Shown here: positions 36,669-45,111 of the stretch, one piece after another
Layout: each line of letters opens with the position of its first letter
Numbering within the stretch: the stretch's first letter is position 1
From: Mycobacterium sp. 1164985.4
GTDB taxonomy: Bacteria; Actinomycetota; Actinomycetes; Mycobacteriales; Mycobacteriaceae
Assembly: GCF_001668575.1 (NCBI RefSeq)
Contig: NZ_LZMD01000053.1
Coordinates: forward strand, 1 to 64,000
Direction of reading: 5' to 3'
Length of the DNA: 64,000 nt
Notes under the pieces: generated by a model
Told to the model about the DNA's origin: nothing
Database searches by the model: none
The model's input: only the letters and a program-made list of their open reading frames with translations
Made by a program: the position numbers and the translations under genes

Positions 36669-37526
36669 GTGAGCGCATCTGGTCCGACTGCCGAGGCGGG
36701 CGACGCTCCGCAGACGGCCGCGTCGACGGACGCCCCGGTCCGAACCGCCGCCTTCTTCGACCTCGATAAAACGGTCATCGCGAAATCAAGCACTCTGGCC
36801 TTCAGCAAACCTTTCTTTGAGCAAGGACTTTTGAATCGGCGGGCTGTCTTGAAGTCCACGTACGCCCAATTCCTGTTTTTGATGTCCGGGGCTGACCACG
36901 ATCAGATGGACCGTATGCGCGCTTATGTGACGAACATGTGCACCGGTTGGGACGTCGAGCAGGTCAAGTCGATCGTCAGCGAAACCCTGCATGACATCGT
37001 CAACCCCTTGGTCTTCGCCGAGGCGGCGGAGTTGATCGCCGACCACAAACTGTGCGGCCGTGACGTGGTCATGGTGTCGGCTTCGGGCGAGGAGATCGTG
37101 GCGCCGATCGCCCGGGCGCTGGGCGCCACGCACGCGATGGCCACCCGAATGGTCGTCGAGGACGGCAAATACACCGGAGAGATCGCCTTCTACTGCTACG
37201 GCGAGGGCAAGGTCGCCGCGATCCGGGAACTGGCCGCGCGCGAGGGCTATGCGCTCGAGCATTCCTACGCCTACTCCGACTCGATCACCGACCTTCCGAT
37301 GCTCGAGGCTGTGGGTCATCCGAGCGTGGTGAACCCCGACCGCGCGTTGCGCAAAGAGGCCGTCGCCCGGGGCTGGCCGGTGCTCAACTTCTCCAATCCG
37401 GTGTCGCTACGGGACCGGATCCCGGCGCCGTCGGGTGCTGCGGTCGCCACTACTGCGGCAGTGGGGATCAGCGCCCTGGCCGCCGGCGCACTGACGTATT
37501 CGTTGCTGCGGCGCTTCGGTTTCTAG
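36669..37526 (+). CDS. HAD-IB family hydrolase, SerB-like (Rv3661-like)
   Basis: A 285-residue phosphatase of the haloacid dehalogenase superfamily, subclass IB. Motif I is FFDLDKTVIAKSS (nucleophile first Asp), motif II lies in VVMVSASGEEIV, and motif III/IV is YSDSITDLPMLEAVG. A C-terminal hydrophobic stretch (VATTAAVGISALAAGALTYS) may anchor it to the membrane. The substrate is unknown. TATGCT (36657-36662) is six bases before the GTG at 36669, supporting a leaderless start there rather than the in-frame TTG at 36639. Confidence 0.87.
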   Translation: MSASGPTAEAGDAPQTAASTDAPVRTAAFFDLDKTVIAKSSTLAFSKPFFEQGLLNRRAVLKSTYAQFLFLMSGADHDQMDRMRAYVTNMCTGWDVEQVKSIVSETLHDIVNPLVFAEAAELIADHKLCGRDVVMVSASGEEIVAPIARALGATHAMATRMVVEDGKYTGEIAFYCYGEGKVAAIRELAAREGYALEHSYAYSDSITDLPMLEAVGHPSVVNPDRALRKEAVARGWPVLNFSNPVSLRDRIPAPSGAAVATTAAVGISALAAGALTYSLLRRFGF

Positions 37527-37588
37527 CCCACTCTTCGCACGCCAGCTACCGACACTCGTAACGATCCGGACTACTGCCGATTTGGCCC

Positions 37589-37617
37589 TTGATGTGACCG
37601 CGGTCACGGGGTACAAA
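37589..37617 (+). promoter_or_regulatory. Ms1 promoter with an embedded CRP box
   Basis: TTGATG (37589-37594), a 17-base spacer and TACAAA (37612-37617) form a housekeeping-type promoter aimed at 37624. The spacer and -35 edge contain TGTGA-ccgcgg-TCACG (37593-37608), one base from the mycobacterial CRP consensus, inside a perfect 14-bp palindrome GTGACCGCGGTCAC (37594-37607). A protein bound here would cover the promoter, so CRP repression is the simplest reading. Confidence 0.7.
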
Positions 37618-37623
37618 GGAATC

Positions 37624-37929
37624 ACGGAAGCTTGGAGAGGCCAAGGCCGAGTCAGAAGAGAAGGCTCGGACTCCCGCTTCAGGCTCCCCAGCACGGAACC
37701 CGGCACCCACGCGGAGCACATGCCGCGGAATAGGCAAAAGTGTTGCGGGCCTGCGTATTTGCGAAGAGCGGACGGCTATAGCGGCCCTTTGGGTGGGGTT
37801 GCAGTCGAAGCGCATCGACAAGACGCCGAGGCCACCCACGCAACCCAAACGAGCACGCATGGTAACCGGTGTCCGTGCTAGCGGGCGACGAGCCGAACCA
37901 CGTTCGGAGCGTCGCCCGCTTCGCGTTTT
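37624..37929 (+). ncRNA. Ms1/MTS2823 small RNA (binds core RNA polymerase)
   Basis: A 430-base gap between the Rv3661- and Rv3662c-like genes holds no protein gene but a strong promoter, a G/A-rich structured stretch, and a terminator hairpin AGCGGGCGACG/CGTCGCCCGCT (37880-37890, 37910-37920) followed by tcgcgtttt. The predicted transcript is about 306 bases. Location, strand and size agree with Ms1 of M. smegmatis and MTS2823 of M. tuberculosis, an abundant stationary-phase RNA that binds RNA polymerase core lacking sigma factor. Identification rests on position, length and signals; I could not align it. Confidence 0.87.
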
Positions 37930-37957
37930 CCAGCAAAACTTCTAAGACGACGCAGAG

Positions 37958-38716
37958 CTAAGACGACACAGCGGCCTGCGCGATCGACAGCGCTTCGCGG
38001 GCGCCGTCGTGCAATGCGCGGCAGCTCAACAGGATCCATGCCGTGAGGCCGTCGGGCGTTCCCGACGAGAAGCCGCGGGCCGCGGCGGTGTAGTCATTCG
38101 ACTTGCGCATCCAGTGCACCTCCGGGACGCCCAGCCCGTGCGGATCGAGCCCGGTGGTGATCGTCACCAGCCGCGACGCCGCCCGCGCCACCACACCGTC
38201 GGCGACACCGAACGGCGCGAGCGTGAGCAGTTCGCCGTGCACGACGGCGGCCAGTACAGGCGCGGGCACCCGGGTGCCGCCGGTGAGGATGTCGGCCAGC
38301 AGGGTCAGTCGCGTGCTCACGTCCGGTTCCTGGCGCGGACGACCCAATCGCTCGTCCTCGACGAGGTCCGCGGCCGCCAACGCGTGCAGGCGGGCGACGG
38401 CCTGCAGCGGCGCGCGCTGCCACACCCCCACCAGCGCGGTGGTCCCACCCTCGACCGCCTCGGACACCCGCAGCGCCCCGGCCAGCACCGGGTCGGCGGT
38501 GCCGTCGTCGGACAGTTGCAGTGCACCCCCGTCCAGCACCGAAGACGCACGGGCGGCCCGCAGCGCGGCTTCCGCGGCGCTCTTCGGCCAGCCTCGAAGA
38601 TTGGAACGGTGCCGGTGCGCACGGCCCAGCGCTTCGCGGGCCTCCTCGGCCGCCTCCGCCACCCCCGGCAGTTCCGCCAGCGGCGCCAACGGGTCTCTCG
38701 CGAAGCCACCGGTCAC
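37958..38716 (-). CDS. conserved hypothetical protein (Rv3662c-like)
   Basis: A 252-residue, Ala-rich soluble helical protein. After a short N terminus it reads REALGRAHRHRSNLRGWPKSA and later VPAPVLAAVVHGELLTLAPFG and TTGLDPHGLGVPEVH. The order recalls Fic-like helical proteins, but the HPFxxGNGR motif is missing, so I give no function. It starts at GTG 38716; an open frame to 38797 lacks family support. It is divergent from acs and convergent with Ms1. Confidence 0.72.
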   Translation of the reverse strand: MTGGFARDPLAPLAELPGVAEAAEEAREALGRAHRHRSNLRGWPKSAAEAALRAARASSVLDGGALQLSDDGTADPVLAGALRVSEAVEGGTTALVGVWQRAPLQAVARLHALAAADLVEDERLGRPRQEPDVSTRLTLLADILTGGTRVPAPVLAAVVHGELLTLAPFGVADGVVARAASRLVTITTGLDPHGLGVPEVHWMRKSNDYTAAARGFSSGTPDGLTAWILLSCRALHDGAREALSIAQAAVSS

Positions 38717-38810
38717 GGCGCACACGCTAGCCGACCGTCGAGCGCCCCAGCCACGATGCTTCGCGCCGTCGGCGAAGCCGATGTGGCATGCCAACATGTG
38801 CGGCAGCCAA

Positions 38811-38826
38811 GGTGACTACCCTCACA
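38811..38826. promoter_or_regulatory. CRP-like box overlapping the acs promoter
   Basis: GGTGA-ctaccc-TCACA (38811-38826) differs by one base from TGTGA-N6-TCACA. It overlaps the likely acs -10 TACCCT (38817-38822), which is seven bases before the ATG at 38830. Binding here would compete with RNA polymerase. Confidence 0.6.
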
Positions 38827-38829
38827 GAC

Positions 38830-40791
38830 ATGGCAGAGACATCGGCGCAGCACGCTCACGGTCCGTCCGTCTATCCCCCTTCTCCCGAGTTCGCCGCACA
38901 GGCGAACGCAACGGAGGATCTCTACCGCCAGGCCGAGAAGGACCGGCTCGCGTTCTGGGCGGAGCAGGCCAACCGCCTGTCGTGGGAGACCCCCTTCAGC
39001 GAGGTGCTCGACTGGTCGGAGGCTCCGTTCGCCAAATGGTTCGTCGGCGGCACGCTCAACGTCGCGTACAACTGTGTCGACCGCCACGTCGAGGCGGGTA
39101 ACGGCGACCGCGTGGCCCTGTACTGGGAGGGCGAACCGGTTGGCGACTCACACGCGCTGACCTATGCGCAGCTCAAAGACGAGGTCTGCAAGGCCGCCAA
39201 CGCGCTGACCGAACTCGGACTGCGCACAGGTGATCGGGCCGCCATCTACATGCCGATGATCCCCGAGGCGATCATCGCGATGCTGGCGTGCGCGCGCCTC
39301 GGCGTGTTGCACAGCGTGGTCTTCGCCGGATTCTCCTCGTCGGCGCTGGCGGCCCGCATCGAGGACGCCGAGGCCAAGTTGGTCATCACCACCGACGGGC
39401 AGTATCGCCGCGGCCAAGCGGTGCCGTTGAAAGAGGCCGCCGACGAAGCGGTGAAGGGCCAGGCATCCGTCGAGCACGTGCTGGTGGTGGCGCGCACCGG
39501 CATCGACGTGCCGTGGACCGAGGGCCGAGACGTGTGGTGGCACGAGGTCGTCGAAGACGCCTCCACCGAACACACCCCCGAGGCGTTTGATTCCGAGCAT
39601 CCGCTGTTCCTGCTGTACACCTCGGGCACCACCGGCAAGCCCAAGGGCATCGTGCACACCTCCGGCGGCTTCCTCACCCAGTCGTCCTACACCCACTACT
39701 ACGTGTTCGACGCGAAGCCGGAAACCGACGTGTACTGGTGCACCGCCGACATCGGCTGGGTCACCGGACACAGCTACATCGTGTTCGGCCCACTATCGAA
39801 CGGGTGCACCCAGGTGGTGTACGAGGGCACCCCGAACTGCCCGAGTGAGCACCGCCACTTCGAGATCATCGAAAAATACGGTGTGACAATCTATTACACG
39901 GCGCCGACGCTGATCCGGACCTTCATGAAATGGGGCCGCGAGATCCCCGAGGCCCACGATCTGTCCAGCTTGCGTCTGTTGGGGTCGGTGGGCGAGCCGA
40001 TCAACCCGGAGGCCTGGCGGTGGTACCGCGAGGTAATCGGCGGCGATCGGACGCCGGTGGTCGACACCTGGTGGCAGACCGAGACCGGAGCGATCATGAT
40101 CTCCCCGCTACCCGGTGCAACGGCGGCGAAGCCGGGCGCTGCGATGGCGCCACTGCCGGGCATCACAGCCAAAATCGTCGACGACGAGGGCAAGGAACTG
40201 GCGCCCGCCGCGGATGGCGACGAGCCCGTCACCGGCTACCTGGTTCTGGACCAGCCGTGGCCGGCGATGTTGCGCGGTATCTGGAAGGACCCGGAGCGGT
40301 ACCGGGAAACGTATTGGAAGCGGTTCGAGAAGCAGGGTTGGTATTTCGCCGGCGACGGAGCCAGGATCGACGCCGACGGCGACATTTGGGTGCTCGGCCG
40401 CATCGATGACGTGATGAACGTGTCCGGACATCGCATCTCGACCGCGGAGGTCGAGTCGGCGCTGGTCGGACACTCCGGCGTCGCCGAGGCCGCGGTCGTC
40501 GGCGCTAGCGACGAGACCACCGGCCAGGGCATCTGCGCGTTCGTCATCCTCGAATCGCACGCCAAGGACAGCGGCGACGACATGGTGGCCGAGCTACGCG
40601 AGCAGGTGGCCAACGAAATCGGAAAGATCGCCCGGCCCAGGGAGATTCACGTCGTGCCCGAGCTGCCGAAGACCCGCAGCGGCAAGATCATGCGTCGGCT
40701 GCTGCGCGACGTGGCCGAGGGCCGCGAGCTCGGCGACACCTCGACCTTGGTGGATCCCAGCGTGTTCGAGGCGATCCGGGCCAGCAAGTAG
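38830..40791 (+). CDS. acs: acetyl-CoA synthetase
   Basis: Activates acetate with ATP and CoA to acetyl-CoA, giving AMP and PPi. It is 653 residues, full length. Motifs: TSGTTGKPKG (P-loop-like), VVDTWWQTETGA, and the C-terminal TRSGKIMRRLLR whose Lys is the target of cAMP-dependent acetylation by the Pat enzyme in mycobacteria, which switches the enzyme off. The ATG at 38830 fits a leaderless start. A CRP-like box covers the promoter, so cAMP may act on both the gene and, through Pat, the protein. Confidence 0.96.
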   Translation: MAETSAQHAHGPSVYPPSPEFAAQANATEDLYRQAEKDRLAFWAEQANRLSWETPFSEVLDWSEAPFAKWFVGGTLNVAYNCVDRHVEAGNGDRVALYWEGEPVGDSHALTYAQLKDEVCKAANALTELGLRTGDRAAIYMPMIPEAIIAMLACARLGVLHSVVFAGFSSSALAARIEDAEAKLVITTDGQYRRGQAVPLKEAADEAVKGQASVEHVLVVARTGIDVPWTEGRDVWWHEVVEDASTEHTPEAFDSEHPLFLLYTSGTTGKPKGIVHTSGGFLTQSSYTHYYVFDAKPETDVYWCTADIGWVTGHSYIVFGPLSNGCTQVVYEGTPNCPSEHRHFEIIEKYGVTIYYTAPTLIRTFMKWGREIPEAHDLSSLRLLGSVGEPINPEAWRWYREVIGGDRTPVVDTWWQTETGAIMISPLPGATAAKPGAAMAPLPGITAKIVDDEGKELAPAADGDEPVTGYLVLDQPWPAMLRGIWKDPERYRETYWKRFEKQGWYFAGDGARIDADGDIWVLGRIDDVMNVSGHRISTAEVESALVGHSGVAEAAVVGASDETTGQGICAFVILESHAKDSGDDMVAELREQVANEIGKIARPREIHVVPELPKTRSGKIMRRLLRDVAEGRELGDTSTLVDPSVFEAIRASK

Positions 40792-40800
40792 CGGATCGGC

Positions 40801-41511
40801 TCAGCCGGCCGAACCGATCGGGACGAAACCCGTTCCCGGTCGGTTCTTGGCCGTGATGTCGGCCAGCTGCGTGTTGAACGACATGGTCACCGCGGGCGTA
40901 TGCAGCGGGATGTATTTGATGACGCACGTCGGCAGGGCCTCGGAGAACGCACCGTGGATCATGCCGACGAGGCGGTTGTTGACCGTCACGGGCGCGCCCG
41001 AGTCGCCGGGCTGACCGCACACCTGGTTGACGATGGTGCCCGGATCCTTGCCCGGGCCCCAGGTGACGCCGCAGGAGTAGCCGGTCGTGCGGCCGAGTTT
41101 GCACGCGATGTCACCCGGTACCGGATCGAGACCCAACCCGTCGATCTGAAATCCGTTGACGTTGTTGACCGGGCGCACCTTCTGCGGATCGAACTGGATC
41201 ACCGCGTAGTCCAGCGCGTCGTTGCCCGCCACCATCGTGCCGACCACACCTGCTGCGTCGGCGCCCTCGGCGCTGACCTTGGCGCCAGGACCGCCGCAGT
41301 GCGCGGACGTGAAGCCGATGAGCCGCCCCTGGCTGTCGTGGCCGATCGTCGTGAGAGTGCACAGCGTCTCGCCGTCGACCACCAGGCCCGAGCCGCCACC
41401 GAGCGGGACCGGCTCTTGCGCCTGGCCCACGCCGGGCGTCGATATGAGGGCTGTCGCGACGACGGCGACCGCGGCGGCGAGACGGCACAGGAACAGGCCG
41501 CTGGTCTTCAC
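40801..41511 (-). CDS. secreted chymotrypsin-like serine protease (Rv3668c-like)
   Basis: A 236-residue exported protein with an N-terminal signal peptide (KTSGLFLCRLAAAVAVVATA, cleaved after about residue 30). The catalytic triad appears as His in FTSAHCGG, Asp in DALDYAVIQFD and Ser in GQPGDSGAPV. Paired cysteines (SAHC; SCGV; VCGQ; TCVI) suggest disulfides. It starts at GTG 41511 with an AGGGGA ribosome binding site. It resembles alpha-lytic-type proteases but has no pro-domain. The 191 bases upstream (41512-41702) show no other feature. Confidence 0.87.
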   Translation of the reverse strand: MKTSGLFLCRLAAAVAVVATALISTPGVGQAQEPVPLGGGSGLVVDGETLCTLTTIGHDSQGRLIGFTSAHCGGPGAKVSAEGADAAGVVGTMVAGNDALDYAVIQFDPQKVRPVNNVNGFQIDGLGLDPVPGDIACKLGRTTGYSCGVTWGPGKDPGTIVNQVCGQPGDSGAPVTVNNRLVGMIHGAFSEALPTCVIKYIPLHTPAVTMSFNTQLADITAKNRPGTGFVPIGSAG

Positions 41512-41702
41512 GTGAACGTTTCCCCTATCGACGCGCCCCGACCTGCCCTGCCACTGATCCGGCCAGTCTATCGTCGGCCGGGATCGTTTGAGCGCACGCC
41601 ACATGGCAACATGAGTCGCGACCGAGTCCATCGCCGGCGAGCGCCGGCAGTGGAACCAACGCCGGGACAGCCGGTGATCCGGCCGATGCGGGAGGAACCG
41701 TC

Positions 41703-42212
41703 GTGAGCGATCGCAGGAATGGCGCGCCGACCACCGTCACGTCGATACCGCTGATCGACCCGCACGCACCCAAGGCCGATCCGTCGATCGGCGACCTGGT
41801 CAAGGACGCGACCGCCCAGGTGTCGACGCTGGTGCGTGCCGAGGTCGAGTTGGCCAAGGCCGAGATCACCCGCGACGTCAAGAAGGGGCTGACCGGCAGC
41901 GTCTTCTTCATCCTCGCGCTGGTCGTGCTGTTCTACTCGACATTCTTTTTCTTCTTCTTCCTCGGCGAACTGCTGGACCTGTGGCTGGTCAAGTGGGCGG
42001 CGTACCTCATCGTGTTCGGCCTGATGGTCGTCGTGACCGCGATCTTCGCGTTCCTGGGTTATCTCAAGGTGCGCCGCATTCGCGGTCCGCAGAAGACGAT
42101 CGAGTCGGTCAAGGAGATCCCCGAGGCCTTGACGCCGGGCCACGACAAGTCCAAGGAGCTCGCCTCGGGCGACGGAAAGCCGGCGGCGACGTCCGACCCG
42201 TCGGGCTGGTAA
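41703..42212 (+). CDS. phage-holin-family membrane protein (actinobacterial holin-X, Rv3669-like)
   Basis: A 169-residue protein with a soluble N terminus of about 60 residues forming an amphipathic coiled segment (LVRAEVELAKAEITRDVKK), two membrane helices (the first unusually Phe-rich, STFFFFFFLGELL) and a charged C terminus. Despite the family name there is no phage gene nearby; the family is a housekeeping membrane protein in actinobacteria. It starts at GTG 41703 after GGGAGGAA. The following gene begins directly after its stop. Confidence 0.87.
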   Translation: MSDRRNGAPTTVTSIPLIDPHAPKADPSIGDLVKDATAQVSTLVRAEVELAKAEITRDVKKGLTGSVFFILALVVLFYSTFFFFFFLGELLDLWLVKWAAYLIVFGLMVVVTAIFAFLGYLKVRRIRGPQKTIESVKEIPEALTPGHDKSKELASGDGKPAATSDPSGW

Positions 42213-43154
42213 ATGCCCCCACCCGCTCCGTCGGTCGTCCGCATCGACGGGCCGTGGCGCCATCTCGAGGTGCACGCCAACGGGATTCGCTTCCACGTGG
42301 TTGAAGCGCAGCCCGACACGGCCGCGGGTCCCGAACGGCCGCTGGTGATCCTGCTGCACGGCTTCGGCTCGTTCTGGTGGTCGTGGCGCCACCAGTTGCG
42401 CGGGTTGACCGGCGCCCGGGTGGTCGCCGTCGACCTACGTGGTTACGGCGCCAGCGACAAGCCCCCGCGCGGTTACGACGGCTGGACGCTGGCCGGTGAC
42501 ACCGCCGGCCTGGTGCGCGCGCTGGGACACAAGTCCGCCACCCTGGTCGGGCACGCCGACGGCGGCCTGGTGTGCTGGGCCACCGCGGTGCTGCATCCGC
42601 GCGCGGTCCACGCGATCGCAGTGGTGAGCTCCCCGCATCCGGCGGCGCTGCGGGCGTCCGCGCTGCGCCGCCGCGACCAGGGCCGCGCGCTGTTGCCGTG
42701 GATGCTGCGCTACCAGGTGCCGATGTGGCCCGAGCGAACGTTGACGAGAAAGAACGCCGAGGAATTGGAGCACCTCGTGCGCAGCCGCGCGGGCAGCAAT
42801 TGGCTTGCCTCCGAAGACTTCTCCGAGACCATCGGACACATGCGGCGCGCCATCCAGATACCCGGCGCCGCGCACTCGGCACTGGAATACCAGCGCTGGG
42901 CCGTCCGCAGCCAACTACGCGGCGAAGGACGCCGTTTCATGCGCTCGATGGTGCGGCCGATCAACGTGCCCGTGCTGCACATGCGCGGCGACGTCGACCC
43001 TTACGTGCTCGCCGATCCGGTATACCGCACCCAGCGCTACGCACCGCACGGTCGTTACGTATCCATCGACGGCGCAGGCCATTTCGGACACGAGGAAGCG
43101 CCGGGGAAGGTCAACGCGCAACTGTCGCGGTTCCTGAGGCAGGTCTACGGCTAG
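42213..43154 (+). CDS. ephE: alpha/beta hydrolase, EphE-like
   Basis: A 313-residue alpha/beta hydrolase annotated as an epoxide hydrolase in M. tuberculosis (Rv3670). The oxyanion region is ILLHGFGSFWWSW, an acid-turn candidate is HMRGDVDPYVLAD, and the base is His in IDGAGHFGHEEAP. The nucleophile elbow reads LVGHADGGL: where epoxide hydrolases have GHDWGG, the third position is Ala with Asp next to it. Either the Asp is shifted or the enzyme works differently. It starts right after the holin-family stop (TAA then ATG), so the two are co-transcribed. Confidence 0.83.
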   Translation: MPPPAPSVVRIDGPWRHLEVHANGIRFHVVEAQPDTAAGPERPLVILLHGFGSFWWSWRHQLRGLTGARVVAVDLRGYGASDKPPRGYDGWTLAGDTAGLVRALGHKSATLVGHADGGLVCWATAVLHPRAVHAIAVVSSPHPAALRASALRRRDQGRALLPWMLRYQVPMWPERTLTRKNAEELEHLVRSRAGSNWLASEDFSETIGHMRRAIQIPGAAHSALEYQRWAVRSQLRGEGRRFMRSMVRPINVPVLHMRGDVDPYVLADPVYRTQRYAPHGRYVSIDGAGHFGHEEAPGKVNAQLSRFLRQVYG

Positions 43155-44338
43155 GCGACACAGGCGCCGGTTGGCACCCGCTCGCTGTTGCCGAGCTTGG
43201 CGAGTTGATGCGACACCTCATCGGCGGTGAGCACGAAGCCGGTGTCGGCATCGTCGACCGCTGCGCCAAACACCACGCCCAGCACCCGACCGTCCTTGTC
43301 GATCATCGGACCACCCGAATTACCCTGTCGCACACTGCCTCTGATGGTGTAGACCTCGCGCTCGACGGTGGTGGTGCGGTAGATGTCGGGACCGCTCAGC
43401 TCGATGATCTCGCGCACGCGCGCCGGTGTGGCGACGAAGTTGCCGCCGCCGGGGTAACCCATCACCACCGCGTCGGTGCCGGTGGTGGCGGGCATCTCGG
43501 CGAACGACAGCGGTGCCGACGGCAGGTCCGGCACGTCGAGGATCGAGATGTCGGCCTGGGGGTCGTAGGAGACGACGAACGCATCGTAGGTCTGCCCGTC
43601 GGCCTCGACGGTGACGCTCTCCGATCCGGCCACCACGTGGGCGTTCGAGATCACGCGATTGCTGGCGGCGACGAAGCCGGTGCCCTCGAGCACCTTCTGG
43701 CATCCCGGCGCGACCCCTCGGATCTTGACGACGCTGGGCCGGGCCGCCGCCACCACCGGATCGGCGGCGAGCGCGGCGTCGGGGGCGTCGACCGCGACGA
43801 TCGGCGTGCGGCCGAACGGTTGCAGCACATCCGGCAGGCCCGAGGTGTCCAACAGCGCGGAAAGGCGGGTCGGCACCTGCCGCAGCCATCCCGGTGCGGC
43901 GTCGTTGACCTCTTTGAGCACCTTCGAACCGCGCACCGCCGCGGCGAGGTTCGGCTGATCCGACGATTGCAACGGATAGGTCAGCATCCAGGCGGCCACG
44001 AGGACGGCCACGATCTGGATCGCGACGCCGATCAGCGAGTCGACCGCCCGCAGCGATCGGTTGCGGATGGCGCTGCGCACAGCGCGGCCGAGTACGACGC
44101 CCGCGATCTCGCCGACGACGACCAACGCCAGGATCAGAAACAGGGTGACGAACAGCTTGGTGCGCGGCCCCTCGATGTTGGCCACCAGGTGCGGCGCCAA
44201 CAGCACACCGGCGACCGCGCCGAGCACCACCCCGAGGAACGACAACATCGAGCCCAGCGCGCCCGAGCGCCAGCCCGAGATGCCCGCGACGAAGGCGATA
44301 CCGAGGACGACGAGGTCCACCCACTGTGACGAAGTCAT
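43151..44338 (-). CDS. marP: membrane-anchored periplasmic serine protease MarP
   Basis: Needed in M. tuberculosis (Rv3671c) for acid resistance and for activating the peptidoglycan hydrolase RipA. It is 395 residues: four membrane helices in the first 140, then a chymotrypsin-like domain with His in VISNAHVVAG, Asp in ADISILDVP and Ser in RQGNSGGPMI. Cysteines in APGCQK and near the C terminus (TGACVA) match the redox-sensitive disulfide of the tuberculosis enzyme. The ATG 44338 overlaps the NUDIX gene stop by four bases. Confidence 0.95.
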   Translation of the reverse strand: MTSSQWVDLVVLGIAFVAGISGWRSGALGSMLSFLGVVLGAVAGVLLAPHLVANIEGPRTKLFVTLFLILALVVVGEIAGVVLGRAVRSAIRNRSLRAVDSLIGVAIQIVAVLVAAWMLTYPLQSSDQPNLAAAVRGSKVLKEVNDAAPGWLRQVPTRLSALLDTSGLPDVLQPFGRTPIVAVDAPDAALAADPVVAAARPSVVKIRGVAPGCQKVLEGTGFVAASNRVISNAHVVAGSESVTVEADGQTYDAFVVSYDPQADISILDVPDLPSAPLSFAEMPATTGTDAVVMGYPGGGNFVATPARVREIIELSGPDIYRTTTVEREVYTIRGSVRQGNSGGPMIDKDGRVLGVVFGAAVDDADTGFVLTADEVSHQLAKLGNSERVPTGACVA

Positions 44339-45111
44339 GATTGTGCATCACCGTAACCGGCGCCGCGGCCGACGAGCGCCATTGCGTCCTCCAGTTCGCG
44401 CACGTCGTCGGTATTCCACGGCTGCGCCCAGCCGGCGACGTCGAGCATCGCCGAGATCACTTGACCGGTGAAACCCCACACCAGCATCTCGTTGAGCAGG
44501 AACGCCGGACCCGCGTAGCGGCGGGTGTTCGCGCTGCGGTACACCATGATGCGGTTTTCGGGATTGATGAACGCGCGCACCGGCACCCGGGCGACGTGTG
44601 CGGTCTCGGCCTCGTCGACGACGCGGACCGGACCCGGGTCCGGTGAGTAGGCGAGCACCGGTACGACGTGGAATCCCGACGGGGGGATGAACAGCCGCTC
44701 CATCGTGGTGAGCGGATGCAGCCGCCCGCCGTCGATCCCGGTCTCCTCGTTGGCCTCACGCAGCGCCGTCTGCACGGGGCTGTGGTCGCCGGCCTCGACG
44801 GCGCCGCCGGGAAACGCGGCCTGACCGGCGTGATGCCGCAGCGTGCCCGCGCGCACCGTGACCAGCAGGTCGGCGTCGTCGGGTACGCCACCGGTCGGGG
44901 AGTCGGCGGGCCCGGAGAACAACACCAGAACCGCCGCTTCGCGCGCGTCGGCCTGTGCGGGTTTGCCTTCGCTGGTGACCATCGCCAGCAGCTCGGGCGG
45001 CACCCGCCTGCGATAGGCCCGTTTGATGTCGCCGGCGTTGTCCAGCAACGGCTTCAGCCAGGCCGGGGCGGCGCCGGGCGTCAGACCGCTGCCCTCGCTG
45101 ACCCAGCTCAC
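44335..45111 (-). CDS. NUDIX hydrolase, CoA pyrophosphatase-like (Rv3672c-like)
   Basis: A 258-residue NUDIX enzyme. The core reads FPGGAVEAGDHSPVQTALRE followed by ANEETG, with the spacing of the NudL/CoA-pyrophosphatase group, which uses Asp where other NUDIX boxes have the first Glu. The preceding LLVTVRAGTLRHHAGQAAF also fits that group. It probably cleaves CoA or related dinucleotides in the cytoplasm. It starts at GTG 45111 and is coupled by four-base overlaps to the genes on both sides. Confidence 0.87.
   Translation of the reverse strand: MSWVSEGSGLTPGAAPAWLKPLLDNAGDIKRAYRRRVPPELLAMVTSEGKPAQADAREAAVLVLFSGPADSPTGGVPDDADLLVTVRAGTLRHHAGQAAFPGGAVEAGDHSPVQTALREANEETGIDGGRLHPLTTMERLFIPPSGFHVVPVLAYSPDPGPVRVVDEAETAHVARVPVRAFINPENRIMVYRSANTRRYAGPAFLLNEMLVWGFTGQVISAMLDVAGWAQPWNTDDVRELEDAMALVGRGAGYGDAQS

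Noticed and set aside
37582-37881. 99-codon frame within the Ms1 region as a protein gene
   Set aside because: No ribosome binding site or family, and the stretch has the promoter and terminator of a non-coding RNA.
41703-42212. Prophage remnant, because of the holin-family protein
   Set aside because: The family is an actinobacterial housekeeping membrane protein; no integrase, lysin or structural phage gene is near.
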